Part shown: one piece after another, positions 18,475-27,428 of the stretch | Numbering within the stretch: position 1 is the stretch's first letter | Layout: each line of letters opens with the position of its first letter | Assembly (NCBI RefSeq): GCF_000733295.1 | Contig: NZ_JPMI01000290.1 | Location: 1-36,828 of the forward strand | From: Archangium violaceum Cb vi76 | Lineage (GTDB): Bacteria; Myxococcota; Myxococcia; Myxococcales; Myxococcaceae | DNA: 36,828 bases | Direction of reading: 5' to 3' | The notes under the pieces: generated by a model | Told to the model about the DNA's origin: nothing | What the model saw: the letters and a program-made list of their open reading frames with translations, nothing else | Databases searched by the model: none | Position numbers and translations under genes: made by a program

Positions 18475-19746
18475 GTGCCATTGATGACAGAGGCGTTCGG
18501 CCAGACCGACGTGGGCCGGAAGCGGCAACACAATGAAGATGCGATGCTCGTGGACGCCCCGCTCGGCCTGTTCATCGTGGCCGATGGCATGGGAGGGCAC
18601 GCGGCGGGCGAGGTGGCCAGCAACCGTGCCACCGAGGTGGTCCGCCAGCACATGGTGTCCAACCGGCACCTGCTCAAGGACCTGAGCACCAACACGAGCC
18701 AGGACGCGCGAAACGCGGCCCAGGCCCTGATGGAAGTGGCCATCCAGCGCGCGTGCGCGGACATCTTCCGCATGGCGCTGGCGGACCCCACCAAGCGCGG
18801 CATGGGCACCACCTTCGTGTGCCTCGCCGTGAGTGGCAACAAGGGCGTCATCGGCCATGTGGGTGACTCGCGCATCTACCTGGTGCGTCACGGCCAGTGC
18901 CACCGGCTCACCGAGGATCACACCCTGGTGGCCGCCCAGCTCAAGGCCGGCACCATCACCAAGGAGCAGGCCGCCACCTCGCAGTACCGCAACGTCATTA
19001 CCCGCGCGGTGGGCATCCAGGAGTCCGTCCAGGTCGACACGCTCATCGTGGACCTGTTCCCGGGCGACCTGTTCGTGTTGTGCTCGGACGGCCTGCACGG
19101 CTACCTGGACGACGATGAGGTGCTGCCGTTCGTGCAGGGCTCGCAGCCGGCGGAGCTGCCCAAGCGCTTCATCGACCTGGCCAACGAGCGCGGCGGCAAG
19201 GACAACATCACCGCGGTGGTGGTGAAGGTCTCCGGCGAAGGCACCATGGAGGCGGAGACCTCCGAGGCGCAGAGCCGCATGGAGGCGCTGCGCAAGATTC
19301 CGCTCTTCCGCCACCTCACCTACAAGGAGCAGACGGCGGTGTTGTCCATCGCCACCACGCGCACCTTCCCGGCCGGGAGGGAGATTGTCGTGGAGGGCCA
19401 GCCGGGCGAGGAGCTCTTCGTGGTCATCCGGGGACGGGTGGTCATCGAGAAGAGCGGGGTGGAGATCGCCGAGCTGCGGCCGGGTGGGCACTTCGGAGAG
19501 ATGGGGCTCATCGACAACGCCCCCCGCTCGGCCACCGTGCGAGCGGTCGAGCCCACGCGCACCATGGTGATTTCACGCTCGGATCTGATGGGACTCATGA
19601 AGCGGGAGTCCATCCTGGCGGTGAAGATGCTGTGGAGCTTCGTCCAGGTGCTGTCGGACCGGTTGAGGGCGACGAACTCGGAGCTGAGCGAGGCGAGGCA
19701 GGAGCTGGCCGTGGCGCAGGCCATCCAGCCATTCGCCGAGGAGTGA
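18475..19746 (+). CDS. PP2C-type Ser/Thr phosphatase fused to a cyclic-nucleotide-binding domain
   Basis: A 423-aa protein. The first 250 residues form a PPM/PP2C phosphatase: GRKRQHNEDA, VADGMGGHAAGE with Asp37, GMGTTFV, GHVGDSRIYLVR, LTEDHTLV, LCSDGLHGYL and GKDNITAVVV, the usual metal-binding set. Residues about 275-395 form a cNMP-binding fold (PLFRHLTYKEQ, FPAGREIVVEGQPGEELFVVIRGRVVI, LRPGGHFGEMGLIDNAPRSATVRA). The C-terminus is a short helical tail. The GTG at 18475 has AGGGAG 8 nt upstream; the ATG at 18484 is the other option. Cyclic nucleotide or another small ligand would presumably tune the phosphatase. Its likely partner is the FHA protein upstream. Confidence 0.93.
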   Translation: MPLMTEAFGQTDVGRKRQHNEDAMLVDAPLGLFIVADGMGGHAAGEVASNRATEVVRQHMVSNRHLLKDLSTNTSQDARNAAQALMEVAIQRACADIFRMALADPTKRGMGTTFVCLAVSGNKGVIGHVGDSRIYLVRHGQCHRLTEDHTLVAAQLKAGTITKEQAATSQYRNVITRAVGIQESVQVDTLIVDLFPGDLFVLCSDGLHGYLDDDEVLPFVQGSQPAELPKRFIDLANERGGKDNITAVVVKVSGEGTMEAETSEAQSRMEALRKIPLFRHLTYKEQTAVLSIATTRTFPAGREIVVEGQPGEELFVVIRGRVVIEKSGVEIAELRPGGHFGEMGLIDNAPRSATVRAVEPTRTMVISRSDLMGLMKRESILAVKMLWSFVQVLSDRLRATNSELSEARQELAVAQAIQPFAEE

Positions 19747-19850
19747 GCACCCGGCGGGAAGAAGGCGTCGGGCGGGAGACTCGGCCGGAATGAAAGGCCG
19801 GAAATGTCGGTTGGCAGGCCGGTCGCGGGGGTAACGTCCCGCGCCGTCCC

Positions 19851-22826
19851 ATGCGCAAATGGCTCGTCATAGGGGCGGCAACCGCCCTGGTCATCGTGGC
19901 GGTGGCGGTGTTGTGGCCTCGGAGTACGCCACCGCCGCCTCCGCTCTCCGCCGTGGACGCGTCCGCGGCCCGTGTGTTGCCCGACTTCGAGGCGGTGGAG
20001 GTGTCCTCCGGCAGTGAGGAGGGCCTCACGCTGACGGGGCGGGTGTTGGACTCCGCGGGCAGGCCCGTGCCTGGAGCGGAGGTGTTCCTCTCCGCGAGCG
20101 CGCAGAAGACGCTCACCTCGGTGCGGTGTGACGAGTGTGGGCAGGCGCTGCTGGCCTGTCCGGCGCGGGAGAGTGGCCCGCACGCGCTGGCCTTCTTCGA
20201 GCAGGCGCGGGGTTTCCTCCAGCCCAAGGCGACGGCGCGCACGGACGGGCAGGGGCGTTTCCGTTTCGAGCGCCTGGCCGGAGTGTCCTTCTCCGTGTGG
20301 GCCAGGGCCCCGGGCTTCGGCTCGGCCATGCGCGAGCGCGCGGCCCCGGGAGATCCGGTGGACCTGTTCCTGCCGCCCTTGAGGAGCATTGGCGGGCAGG
20401 TGGTGGACGGGGCGGGCCGGGGACTGCCGGGCGCGCGCGTGTACGCGGTGTCGCGCAAGGTGCCGCTGCCGTCGGAGACGGTGGCGGGGCCGGATGGCAC
20501 CTTCACGCTGTCCGGACTGGGCGAGGGGCCCTTCTACGTGCTGGGCAGCGCGGAGGGTTTCCTCCCGGCGGTGGAGCAGATGGTGGAGGCGGGCCCGCAG
20601 CCGGTGCGGTTGAGGCTGGAGACGTCGCGGACGCTGGAGGTGCGTGTCATGCGGCAGGGCACGCCGGTGACGGCCACGGTGCGGTTGAAGGCGGACCACC
20701 TGGCGCGGGAGGCCCGTGCCGAGGGCGGCGTGGCGCGCTTCGAGGGGCTGTACCCGGACGAGCTGGTGGTGACGGCCGAGGCGGGGACGCTGGGGGCCAT
20801 TCCGCGCACGCTCACGCTGAGCGAGCAGCTCACGCAGGTGACGCTGGAACTGGAGGACGCGGGCACGTTGCTCGTGACGGTGGTGGACGAGTCCGGGGAG
20901 CCGGTGGCCTCGCCGGAGCTGGTGTTGCGCACGGCGCGGGGCAAGCCCATCCAGTCGCAGAAGCCGTCCACGGGGGCGCTGGTGCAGTTCGGCCCGCTGG
21001 CGGTGGGCGACTACGTGCTGGAGGGCAAGGCCGAGGGCTACCGGGACGCGCGGATGCCGGCGCGGGTGAAGCAGGGCGAGACGACGCTGGAGCTGGAGCT
21101 GGACCGGGCCACGCTGATTCGCGGGCAGGTGTTGGACCAGTACGGCCGGCCGGCGCCCAACGTGTCGGTGCTGGTGCAGCCCACGGGCGACGCGGTGTTG
21201 GCGGACGGGGAGGGCAACTTCACGGCGGCGGTGCCCACGCCGGGCCTGTACGAGCTGCACGCGCACCACTCGGAGTGGGGAGGCGGGCAGGTGAAGGCGA
21301 CGGCGCCGGCCGAGGGAGTGAAGCTGGAGCTGGAGCCCCGGGCGGCGCTGGAGGTGACGGTGATGGGGGAGGGGCGCCGGCTGGAGGGCGCCGACGTGGT
21401 GCTGTGGGTGGACAACGAGAACATCTTCCGCAGCGACACCTCGTCCGGGCCGGACGGGATGGTGCCCATGAGGGGGTTGCCGGCGGGGACGTACTCGATG
21501 GTGGCCACGCACAAGGACTACCTGCCCTCGGAGCGGCAGAAGGTGGTGGTGGCGGACGGGCAGACGCAGCGGGTGACGGTGACGCTCGAGCCGGGAGCGG
21601 TGCTTCGTGGCGAGGTGGTGGACACGCGGGGCGTGCCGGTGGCGGAGGCCTCGGTGTCGGTGCTGCCGCGCCTGGCCGAGCCGGTGGTGACGGACGCGCG
21701 GGGGCACTTCGAGGTGCGCGCGTTGAAGCCCGGGCGCCCCTACCTGGTGGAGGCGCGGCACGCGAAGTACGACCAGCGCGAGCGTGTGCAGGGCTCTCCT
21801 GGGGGCGAGCCGGTGCGGGTGGTGATGGAGGAGCGCGGGACGTTCACGGGCCGGGTGGTGGCCTCGGACGGTGAGCCGGTGCGGCGCTTCCGGCTGGACG
21901 AGCACGACGTGTCGAGCGCGGACGGGCGCTTCGAGGTGGCGCTGCAGACGGCGGGAGATCGGGTCATCGTGTCGGTGGAGGCGCCGGGCTTCGAGCCGTT
22001 GATGGTGGACAAGCCGGCGCAGCCGAGCGACCTGGGAGACCTGGTGTTGGAGAAGGCGCCGTCGGTGATGGGGCTGGTGCGGGACGAGGGAGGAGGACCG
22101 GTGGCGGACGCGGTGGTGGGATGCGATGCGTGCGAGGACTCGGTGCTGACGGGGCCGGACGGACGCTTCACGCTGCCGAGCCCGGCCTTCGTGGCGAGGT
22201 TCACGGTGTCGGCGCGCAAGGGGAGGCTGAGCGCGTCGGCGCAGGCGTCGCGCGAGGGGCAGCAGCCGGTGGAGCTGGTGCTGAAGCCGGCGACGAAGCT
22301 GTACGGGACGGTGTACCGGGCGGACGGCACACCGGCGGCGGGCTTCCAGTTGGAGGGAGTGAACGCGGACCGGGGCGAGTCGGTGAACATCGTGACGGGG
22401 CCGGACGGGCGCTACAGCGTGGACGTGGCGCCGGGGAACTACCGCTTCGCGTTGGGTGCGGCGCGCCAGTTCTCGGGAGAGCCGGCGCTGCTGGTGCAGG
22501 TGGAGGGAGGGGAGAAGCGGTTGGACATCGGACCGGGGCCAGGTTCGGCGTCGCTGACGGTGCAGCTCAAGCCGGAGCGGGGCAACGCGTTGTGGGTGAT
22601 CGCCGGGGACGTGGGGGCGGTGAGCAGCCCGCCGACGGCGCTGATGAAGGTGAGCTACGGCCAACTGCTCTACCAGCCGGGGGGCGAGCGGGTGACGTTG
22701 CAGGGCTTCCCGCCGGGGCGCTACACGCTGGTGTGGACGAACTTCCACACGGAGATGGAGGGAGGCCCGGTGATACGAACGGTGCAGCTCCCCACCTCGG
22801 GAGACATCGTCCTCAATAATCCGTGA
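19851..22826 (+). CDS. Membrane-anchored carboxypeptidase-regulatory-like repeat protein
   Basis: A 991-aa protein with an N-terminal membrane anchor or uncleaved signal (RKWLVIGAATALVIVAVAVLW), a short Pro-rich stretch, then a long series of Ig-like beta-sandwich repeats of the carboxypeptidase regulatory domain type. Each reads roughly G-x-V-x-D-x-x-G-x-P-V-x-x-A-x-V, then G-P-D-G-x-F-x-L, then a Y-x-L-x-A strand (for example at residues about 60, 178, 280, 425, 580 and 735). One early repeat contains a Cys-rich loop (RCDECGQALLAC). It is probably exposed in the periplasm or on the surface. No enzymatic domain is seen. No ribosome site is visible before the ATG. Two palindromic repeats follow the stop codon. 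Confidence 0.85.
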   Translation: MRKWLVIGAATALVIVAVAVLWPRSTPPPPPLSAVDASAARVLPDFEAVEVSSGSEEGLTLTGRVLDSAGRPVPGAEVFLSASAQKTLTSVRCDECGQALLACPARESGPHALAFFEQARGFLQPKATARTDGQGRFRFERLAGVSFSVWARAPGFGSAMRERAAPGDPVDLFLPPLRSIGGQVVDGAGRGLPGARVYAVSRKVPLPSETVAGPDGTFTLSGLGEGPFYVLGSAEGFLPAVEQMVEAGPQPVRLRLETSRTLEVRVMRQGTPVTATVRLKADHLAREARAEGGVARFEGLYPDELVVTAEAGTLGAIPRTLTLSEQLTQVTLELEDAGTLLVTVVDESGEPVASPELVLRTARGKPIQSQKPSTGALVQFGPLAVGDYVLEGKAEGYRDARMPARVKQGETTLELELDRATLIRGQVLDQYGRPAPNVSVLVQPTGDAVLADGEGNFTAAVPTPGLYELHAHHSEWGGGQVKATAPAEGVKLELEPRAALEVTVMGEGRRLEGADVVLWVDNENIFRSDTSSGPDGMVPMRGLPAGTYSMVATHKDYLPSERQKVVVADGQTQRVTVTLEPGAVLRGEVVDTRGVPVAEASVSVLPRLAEPVVTDARGHFEVRALKPGRPYLVEARHAKYDQRERVQGSPGGEPVRVVMEERGTFTGRVVASDGEPVRRFRLDEHDVSSADGRFEVALQTAGDRVIVSVEAPGFEPLMVDKPAQPSDLGDLVLEKAPSVMGLVRDEGGGPVADAVVGCDACEDSVLTGPDGRFTLPSPAFVARFTVSARKGRLSASAQASREGQQPVELVLKPATKLYGTVYRADGTPAAGFQLEGVNADRGESVNIVTGPDGRYSVDVAPGNYRFALGAARQFSGEPALLVQVEGGEKRLDIGPGPGSASLTVQLKPERGNALWVIAGDVGAVSSPPTALMKVSYGQLLYQPGGERVTLQGFPPGRYTLVWTNFHTEMEGGPVIRTVQLPTSGDIVLNNP

Positions 22827-22836
22827 GCGAAGCACC

Positions 22837-22872
22837 TCCCTCGCCCTCCGGGAGAGGGTCGGGGTGAGGGTG
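22837..22872. repeat. Palindromic repeat, copy 3
   Basis: CCCTCCGGGAGAGGGTCGGGGTGAGGGT-type sequence 10 bp after the stop of the repeat-protein gene, followed by a GCCACGGATTCCAGGTTGG tail like that of copy 2. It may act as a terminator or transcript-end stabiliser. Confidence 0.75.
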
Positions 22873-22903
22873 CCACGGATTCCAGGTTGGATCCGCGTCA
22901 GGC

Positions 22904-22939
22904 CCCCTCTCCCTCTGGGAGAGGGCTGGGGGTGAGGGT
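22904..22939. repeat. Palindromic repeat, copy 4
   Basis: CCCTCTCCCTCTGGGAGAGGG followed by CTGGGGGTGAGGGT, in tandem with copy 3 after a 31-bp gap and between two convergent genes. Confidence 0.78.
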
Positions 22940-22964
22940 CATCCCCCTGGAAGAACCCGAGGCC

Positions 22965-23387
22965 TCACCGAAGCGGAGCCGGGACGTTCTTCGGGAACTT
23001 CGGCAGGGCGGGGTTCATGGTGGACCAGGGCTGGGCGCTCTGGGTCCAGATGTCGAGCATCGGCACGCACCAGCTGGGAGCATCGAGGCTGCCGACCTTG
23101 ATGGCGACGAAGGAGGGGAGGCCGCCGCGGGCGAACAGCGGGGTGCCGCACTCGGGGCAGAACTCCCGCCGCACCTCGGAGCCGCTGTCCGCGATCGACG
23201 CATGCTGCCTGGGCGTGCCGCGCAGCACGCGCAGCGAGTCCGCGGGGACGACGGCCACGGTGGTGAACCCCGAACCGCTGGAGCGCTGGCAGTCGCGGCA
23301 GTAGCAATTGAGGACGGCGACGGGGGCGGTGGAGCCCTCATAACGAATGGCCCCGCAGGCGCAGCCTCCGGTGAAGGGAACAGGCAC
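22965..23387 (-). CDS. GFA/CENP-V family zinc-binding protein
   Basis: A 140-aa protein of the glutathione-dependent formaldehyde-activating (GFA) fold. Visible zinc ligands: Cys9 and Cys11 (GGCACGAI), Cys28, Cys30 and Cys33 (NCYCRDC), Cys77 and Cys80 (CPECGTPLF). The GTG at 23387 has GGGAGGTG directly upstream; residues encoded further upstream are low-complexity. The family name rests on one enzyme, and most members have no known substrate, so formaldehyde detoxification should not be assumed. It is convergent with the repeat-protein gene and divergent from coaBC. Confidence 0.88.
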   Translation of the reverse strand: MPVPFTGGCACGAIRYEGSTAPVAVLNCYCRDCQRSSGSGFTTVAVVPADSLRVLRGTPRQHASIADSGSEVRREFCPECGTPLFARGGLPSFVAIKVGSLDAPSWCVPMLDIWTQSAQPWSTMNPALPKFPKNVPAPLR

Positions 23388-23451
23388 GGGCACACCTCCC
23401 GAGAGTGACGGATGAACGGTGTCGTAGGCCGATCTCGTGGCGGAGGCAATC

Positions 23452-23469
23452 CTCAGGAACTCTCCTGAG
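23452..23469. other. Short perfect inverted repeat in the GFA-coaBC divergent region
   Basis: CTCAGGA, a 4-nt spacer ACTC, then TCCTGAG. It lies in the 255-bp region between two divergent genes, so it could be an operator. No other copy was noticed. I see nothing else in 23388-23642. Confidence 0.3.
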
Positions 23470-23642
23470 CCTCCTCGTGGACAGTGCCTCCCACGGCATG
23501 CAGCCACGAGCGGAGGCGGCTCGTTCGGGGCGGGCACTTCCCGCATGCGACCGGTGGACAGGGGACTGCCCTCGCTTCGTCAAAGGCGGCGGAGCCTCCG
23601 AGGTGGTTGCGAGCCCGGGCCCGCGCGCGTAATGAAGCCAGC

Positions 23643-24866
23643 ATGGAAGCTTCGGCTCTGCAGGGGCGCCGTGTGATTGTCGGAGTGGGCGGCGGCATCG
23701 CGGCGTACAAGGCATGCGAGCTGGTGCGCGAGCTGGGGCGTGCCGGGGCGCAGGTGCGGGTGGCGATGACGGAGGCGGCGAAGCAATTCGTCACGCCGCT
23801 CACATTCCAGGCGCTCAGCGGGCACCCGGTGCTGACGGACTACTTCGATCCCGCGCAGGAGGGGAACTTCGGGCACCTGGACCTGGCGCGCTGGGCGGAG
23901 CTGTACGTGGTGGCGCCAACGACGGCGGACCTGCTGGCGCGCATCCGGGCGGGGATGGGGAATGACGCGGTGACGACCTCGCTGCTGGCGTTCCGGGGGC
24001 CGGTGCTGCTGGCGCCGGCGATGAACGTGGCGATGTGGGAGAACGAGCGGACGCAGGAGAACGTGGCGGCGCTGCGAGCGGAGCCTCGTTTCCAGTTCGT
24101 GGGACCGGGGGCGGGGATGCTCGCCTGCGGAGACGTGGGAGCGGGGCGCCTGGCGGAGGTGGGAGCCATCGTGGAGGCGGCGGCGAGCCTCTTCGCTCCA
24201 GGCCCCCTGGCGGGCCGGCACGTGCTCATCTCGGCGGGGCCCACGCGCGAGTACCTGGATCCGGTGCGTTTCATCTCCAACCCGTCGACGGGGAAGATGG
24301 GGATGGCGCTGGCGGAGGCGGCGCGGGGGATGGGGGCGAAGGTGACGGTGGTGCTGGGCCCGGTGGGGGTGGTGGAGCGGAGCGGCTACGAGGTGGTGGA
24401 CGTGGTGAGCGCGGAGGACATGGCGCGCGAGGTGCTGGCGAGGGTGGACGGGGTGGACTGCTTCATCGCCTCGGCGGCGGTGAGTGACTGGAAGCCGGAG
24501 ACGCGAGCGTCGCAGAAGGTGAAGAAGTCGGAGGGCCCGGAGACGCTGACGCTGGTGCGCACGCCGGACGTGCTGGCCGAGGCCTCGAGGCGGGTATCGG
24601 GGCGGGAGAAGCGGCCGGTGCTGGTGGGCTTCGCGGCGGAGACGCAGCGGGTGGTGGAGTACGCGCGGGACAAGCTGGAGCGGAAGGGGCTGGACGCGAT
24701 CGTGGCGAACGACGTGTCGGCGCCAGGGGCGGGCTTCGGGGTGGACACCAACCAGGTGACGGTGCTGACGCGGGACGGGACTCAGCGGGAGCTGTCCGGG
24801 ACGAAGCGCGAGGTGGCCCGCTCCATCCTCGGCCTCCTCCACGAGCTGCTGCCCCCACGCGCTTGA
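23643..24866 (+). CDS. coaBC: CoaBC: phosphopantothenoylcysteine decarboxylase / phosphopantothenate-cysteine ligase
   Basis: A bifunctional enzyme of coenzyme A synthesis. It joins cysteine to 4'-phosphopantothenate and decarboxylates the product; CoA supply also feeds the carrier proteins of the NRPS-PKS. 407 aa, a normal length. CoaC part: [21 protein letters not shown] with His78, APAMNVAMW, and the flap [13 protein letters not shown] with Cys162. CoaB part from about 190: [33 protein letters not shown], and [13 protein letters not shown] with the conserved lysines. The start at the ATG at 23643 fits the family; the frame is open further upstream. It ends 4 bp before the stop of the convergent ClC gene. 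Confidence 0.95.
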   Translation: MEASALQGRRVIVGVGGGIAAYKACELVRELGRAGAQVRVAMTEAAKQFVTPLTFQALSGHPVLTDYFDPAQEGNFGHLDLARWAELYVVAPTTADLLARIRAGMGNDAVTTSLLAFRGPVLLAPAMNVAMWENERTQENVAALRAEPRFQFVGPGAGMLACGDVGAGRLAEVGAIVEAAASLFAPGPLAGRHVLISAGPTREYLDPVRFISNPSTGKMGMALAEAARGMGAKVTVVLGPVGVVERSGYEVVDVVSAEDMAREVLARVDGVDCFIASAAVSDWKPETRASQKVKKSEGPETLTLVRTPDVLAEASRRVSGREKRPVLVGFAAETQRVVEYARDKLERKGLDAIVANDVSAPGAGFGVDTNQVTVLTRDGTQRELSGTKREVARSILGLLHELLPPRA

Positions 24867-24870
24867 ACCT

Positions 24871-26268
24871 TCAGCTCCCGGCGGGAGCCCCGGCCACGGG
24901 GGCCGCCGGCTCCCGGAGCTGTTGCTGGTAGATGGAGAGCCGCAACGTCAGCACGTAGGTGACGCCGCAGGCGAGCACCGCGGGGGGGCCGTACTCGGAC
25001 CCGAAGACCTCCAGCACCAGGGCGATGGCGGCCAGGGGCACGCCCACCACGGCCACCAGGGCCGAGGCGATGCCCACCACCACGAAGAGCTGGGGGCTCA
25101 ACGCCAGCCCGGTGGCGGCGGCCAGCAGCTGGGCGGTGGCCGCTCCGGACACGCCTCCGAGCACCATGGAGGGAATGAGCATGCCCGCCGAGCCGCCCGA
25201 TTGAATGGTGAAGCCGGTGGTGAACAGCTTGCCCACGACGATGAGCAGCAGGAACCACCACAGCGACAGCGCCCCGCCGTCTCCCGCGAGCAGCCGGGCG
25301 ATGGTGTACTCGCCCATGCCCAGCACGTGCCGCGGATCCATGCGCAACCCGTAGAAGAGCCCCACGGCCACCAGGGCGGTGAAGAGCGAGCCGGCGGCGC
25401 CGCGCAGCACCGGGTGGACGCGCTCCACGAGCTGGCGCGTGTGCTTCATGGTGAGGCCCAGGGCGAGCGCCACGGGCGCCGAGACGGCCACGGCCACCAG
25501 CGCGGTGAGCGCGTACTCGGCCAGGGTGTACGTATGGCCATGTGGCGGCGCCACGAAGATGGGGCGGAAGCCGAGGAAGCGGTTGTTGAGGGCGTAGGTG
25601 ATGATGCCGGCGAAGAGGCAGTAGGCCAGCTTCCGGTAGACGATGCGGTTGCCGTACACCACCTCGAGCGCGAAGAGCGCGGCGGCGAAGGGGGTGTTGA
25701 GCAGGGTGCCCACGGCCGCGGCGATGCCGGCGAGCTGGCAGGTGCGCAGCGTGTGCTCCGAGCGCGCCCGGGTGATGCGCGCCAGGCCCGCGCCCATCGC
25801 CTCGCCCACCAGCACCACCGGGCCCTCCAGCCCTCCCGAGGCTCCCGTCCCCAGCGTCAGCAGGGTGGCCGCCGCCTTGCGGAAGGCCAGCCCGAAGGCG
25901 GGCAGCGAGTAGCGCGGACGGGGATCATCCGCCGCGTCCTGGTAGGTGATGTGGTAGTTGGACAGGGCCACGTCCACGCCGTCGGAGGCCACCGCGCTCC
26001 AACCGGGGCGCCGGTTGAGCAGCCCGCGCAACAGGCCGCCCGCCACCAGCAGGCCCACCAGCATCCCCGGCGCCCACCAGACGCCCGCCTCGGCGACGAA
26101 CGCCAGCAACCGATCGCTGCTGGCATGCACCCCGTAGCGCAACGCCGAGCACACACCCCAGATGAGCACGGAGTTGACCGCCACCCGCGCCAGGGTGCGC
26201 GCCATCGTGTCCCACGAGTCGTGCAGCGCTCGCTGCTCCTCGTCCAACGGTTCCTGTCGCCGCGCCAT
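24871..26268 (-). CDS. ClC-family chloride channel or H+/Cl- antiporter
   Basis: A 465-aa inner-membrane protein with about ten to twelve hydrophobic helices. Family signatures: GTGASGGLEGPVVLVGE with the gating glutamate at residue 148, equivalent to Glu148 of E. coli ClC, and TTGFTIQSGGSAGMLIPSMVLGG, the G-x-F-x-P region, read here as AGMLIP. The N-terminal stretch before the first helix is cytoplasmic and charged. I chose the ATG at 26268; another in-frame ATG at 26319 adds 17 residues and neither has a strong ribosome site. No CBS domains are present. Retention of the gating glutamate is compatible with proton-coupled exchange, but channel or antiporter cannot be decided by sequence alone. 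Confidence 0.92.
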   Translation of the reverse strand: MARRQEPLDEEQRALHDSWDTMARTLARVAVNSVLIWGVCSALRYGVHASSDRLLAFVAEAGVWWAPGMLVGLLVAGGLLRGLLNRRPGWSAVASDGVDVALSNYHITYQDAADDPRPRYSLPAFGLAFRKAAATLLTLGTGASGGLEGPVVLVGEAMGAGLARITRARSEHTLRTCQLAGIAAAVGTLLNTPFAAALFALEVVYGNRIVYRKLAYCLFAGIITYALNNRFLGFRPIFVAPPHGHTYTLAEYALTALVAVAVSAPVALALGLTMKHTRQLVERVHPVLRGAAGSLFTALVAVGLFYGLRMDPRHVLGMGEYTIARLLAGDGGALSLWWFLLLIVVGKLFTTGFTIQSGGSAGMLIPSMVLGGVSGAATAQLLAAATGLALSPQLFVVVGIASALVAVVGVPLAAIALVLEVFGSEYGPPAVLACGVTYVLTLRLSIYQQQLREPAAPVAGAPAGS

Positions 26269-26434
26269 CGTCGGAACGTCCCTGTCCGGCTCAAGAGTTT
26301 TGAGCTCAAACAATCTCATCGATTCCAACGGATTTCCACCATGGCGTCGTACTCGACGCTGGGGTAAGCGTACGGACGCCCTACCCGGCAGGCGGTTGAA
26401 CCGGGGCGCGCGGACCCATAAACCCAGAGTCACC

Positions 26435-27400
26435 GTGAGCGAAGCCCCCGAGACCTCGCAGGAGTTGAGCGAAGTGCTGGAGGATCTGCGCCGCCACCTC
26501 CTCTGGCAGGAGGAGGACGGTGGCCGATTCCTCCAGGTAGACGCCCGTCTGGCCGCCGAGCTGCGCGGAGCGGGACTGGCGCGTCTGCGTGCCCAGACGG
26601 CGAAGCCCGCCCCGTCCGTGGCCGCGCAGCCCGCGCCCGCCGCCCAGCCGCCGCCGGCCGAGCGCCCGATGCCTCCGAGAGCCCCGCCTCCGGAGCCCGA
26701 GCGCCCGCTGGCCGCCCGAGCGCCAGAGCCGCCTCCCGCGCGCCGGGAGGCTCCGGCGCCGAGGCTCATCGAGGCCCCCGCCCAGGTGGTGCGCTCAGCC
26801 GCGGGTCCGCTGCCCGGGGTGGTGGAGGGCGAGCGGCCCACGCTGGACGAAATCCGCCGCGAGCTGGGCGACTGCCGCCGCTGCAAGCTGTGCGACGGGC
26901 GCAAGAACATCGTCTTCGGCTCGGGCAACCCGCGCGCGGAGCTGGTCTTCGTGGGCGAGGGCCCTGGCGCGGACGAGGACGTGCAGGGCGTGCCCTTCGT
27001 GGGCGCGGCGGGCCAGTTGCTGACGAAGATGATCGAGGCGATGGGCTACCGCCGTGACGACGTCTACATCTGCAACGTGGTGAAGTGCCGTCCGCCCAAC
27101 AACCGCAACCCGGAGCCGGACGAGGTGACGGCGTGCGAGCCGTTCCTGCGCGCGCAGCTCCAGGCGGTCCGACCCAAGGCGATTGTCGCGCTGGGCAAGT
27201 TCGCGGCGCAGACGCTGCTGCGCGACACCACGCCCATCACGAAGATGCGGGGCACCTGGCGTGAGTACGAGGGCATCAAGCTGATGCCCACCTTCCACCC
27301 GGCCTATCTGCTGCGCCAACCGGCGGAGAAGAAGAAGGCGTGGGAGGACCTGCAACAGGTGATGAAGTTCTTCGGCAAACAACCCGGGCAGCGCGGCTGA
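26435..27400 (+). CDS. Family 4 (Fe-S) uracil-DNA glycosylase with Pro/Ala-rich extension
   Basis: Removes uracil from DNA to start base excision repair. 321 aa from a GTG at 26435. Residues about 50-130 are a Pro/Ala/Arg-rich low-complexity linker. The catalytic part has the 4Fe-4S ligands Cys147 and Cys150 (CRRC), Cys218 (VVKCRPPNNRNPEP) and Cys234 (TACEPFL), the uracil-binding motif GEGPGADEDVQGVPFVGAAGQLL from 174, and MPTFHPAYLLRQP near the C-terminus. That set defines family 4, as in Thermus and Archaeoglobus. Family 5 lacks the acidic residue seen here in GADEDVQG. The N-terminal extension is longer than in the compact enzymes. Confidence 0.93.
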   Translation: MSEAPETSQELSEVLEDLRRHLLWQEEDGGRFLQVDARLAAELRGAGLARLRAQTAKPAPSVAAQPAPAAQPPPAERPMPPRAPPPEPERPLAARAPEPPPARREAPAPRLIEAPAQVVRSAAGPLPGVVEGERPTLDEIRRELGDCRRCKLCDGRKNIVFGSGNPRAELVFVGEGPGADEDVQGVPFVGAAGQLLTKMIEAMGYRRDDVYICNVVKCRPPNNRNPEPDEVTACEPFLRAQLQAVRPKAIVALGKFAAQTLLRDTTPITKMRGTWREYEGIKLMPTFHPAYLLRQPAEKKKAWEDLQQVMKFFGKQPGQRG

Positions 27401-27428
27401 GCCGGGAGGCCCCTGGAGGGGGAACGCG

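Noticed and set aside
19320-22835. A very long open frame on the minus strand (1171 codons)
   Set aside because: It is antisense to the repeat-protein and PP2C genes, is Arg/His/Pro-rich without any domain, and arises from GC-rich codon bias in the real genes.
24874-24888. GCTCCC-GGC-GGGAGC hairpin at the coaBC/ClC convergence as a terminator
   Set aside because: It lies within the end of the ClC coding sequence and has no T-run, so it may be only GC-rich coding sequence.
24922-26367. A 481-codon plus-strand frame opposite the ClC gene
   Set aside because: His/Gln/Arg-rich shadow with no family; the ClC protein on the minus strand explains the region.
26269-26928. Extension of the ClC reading frame far upstream
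   Set aside because: It is antisense to the glycosylase gene and low-complexity; ClC proteins start close to residue 1 of the chosen frame.
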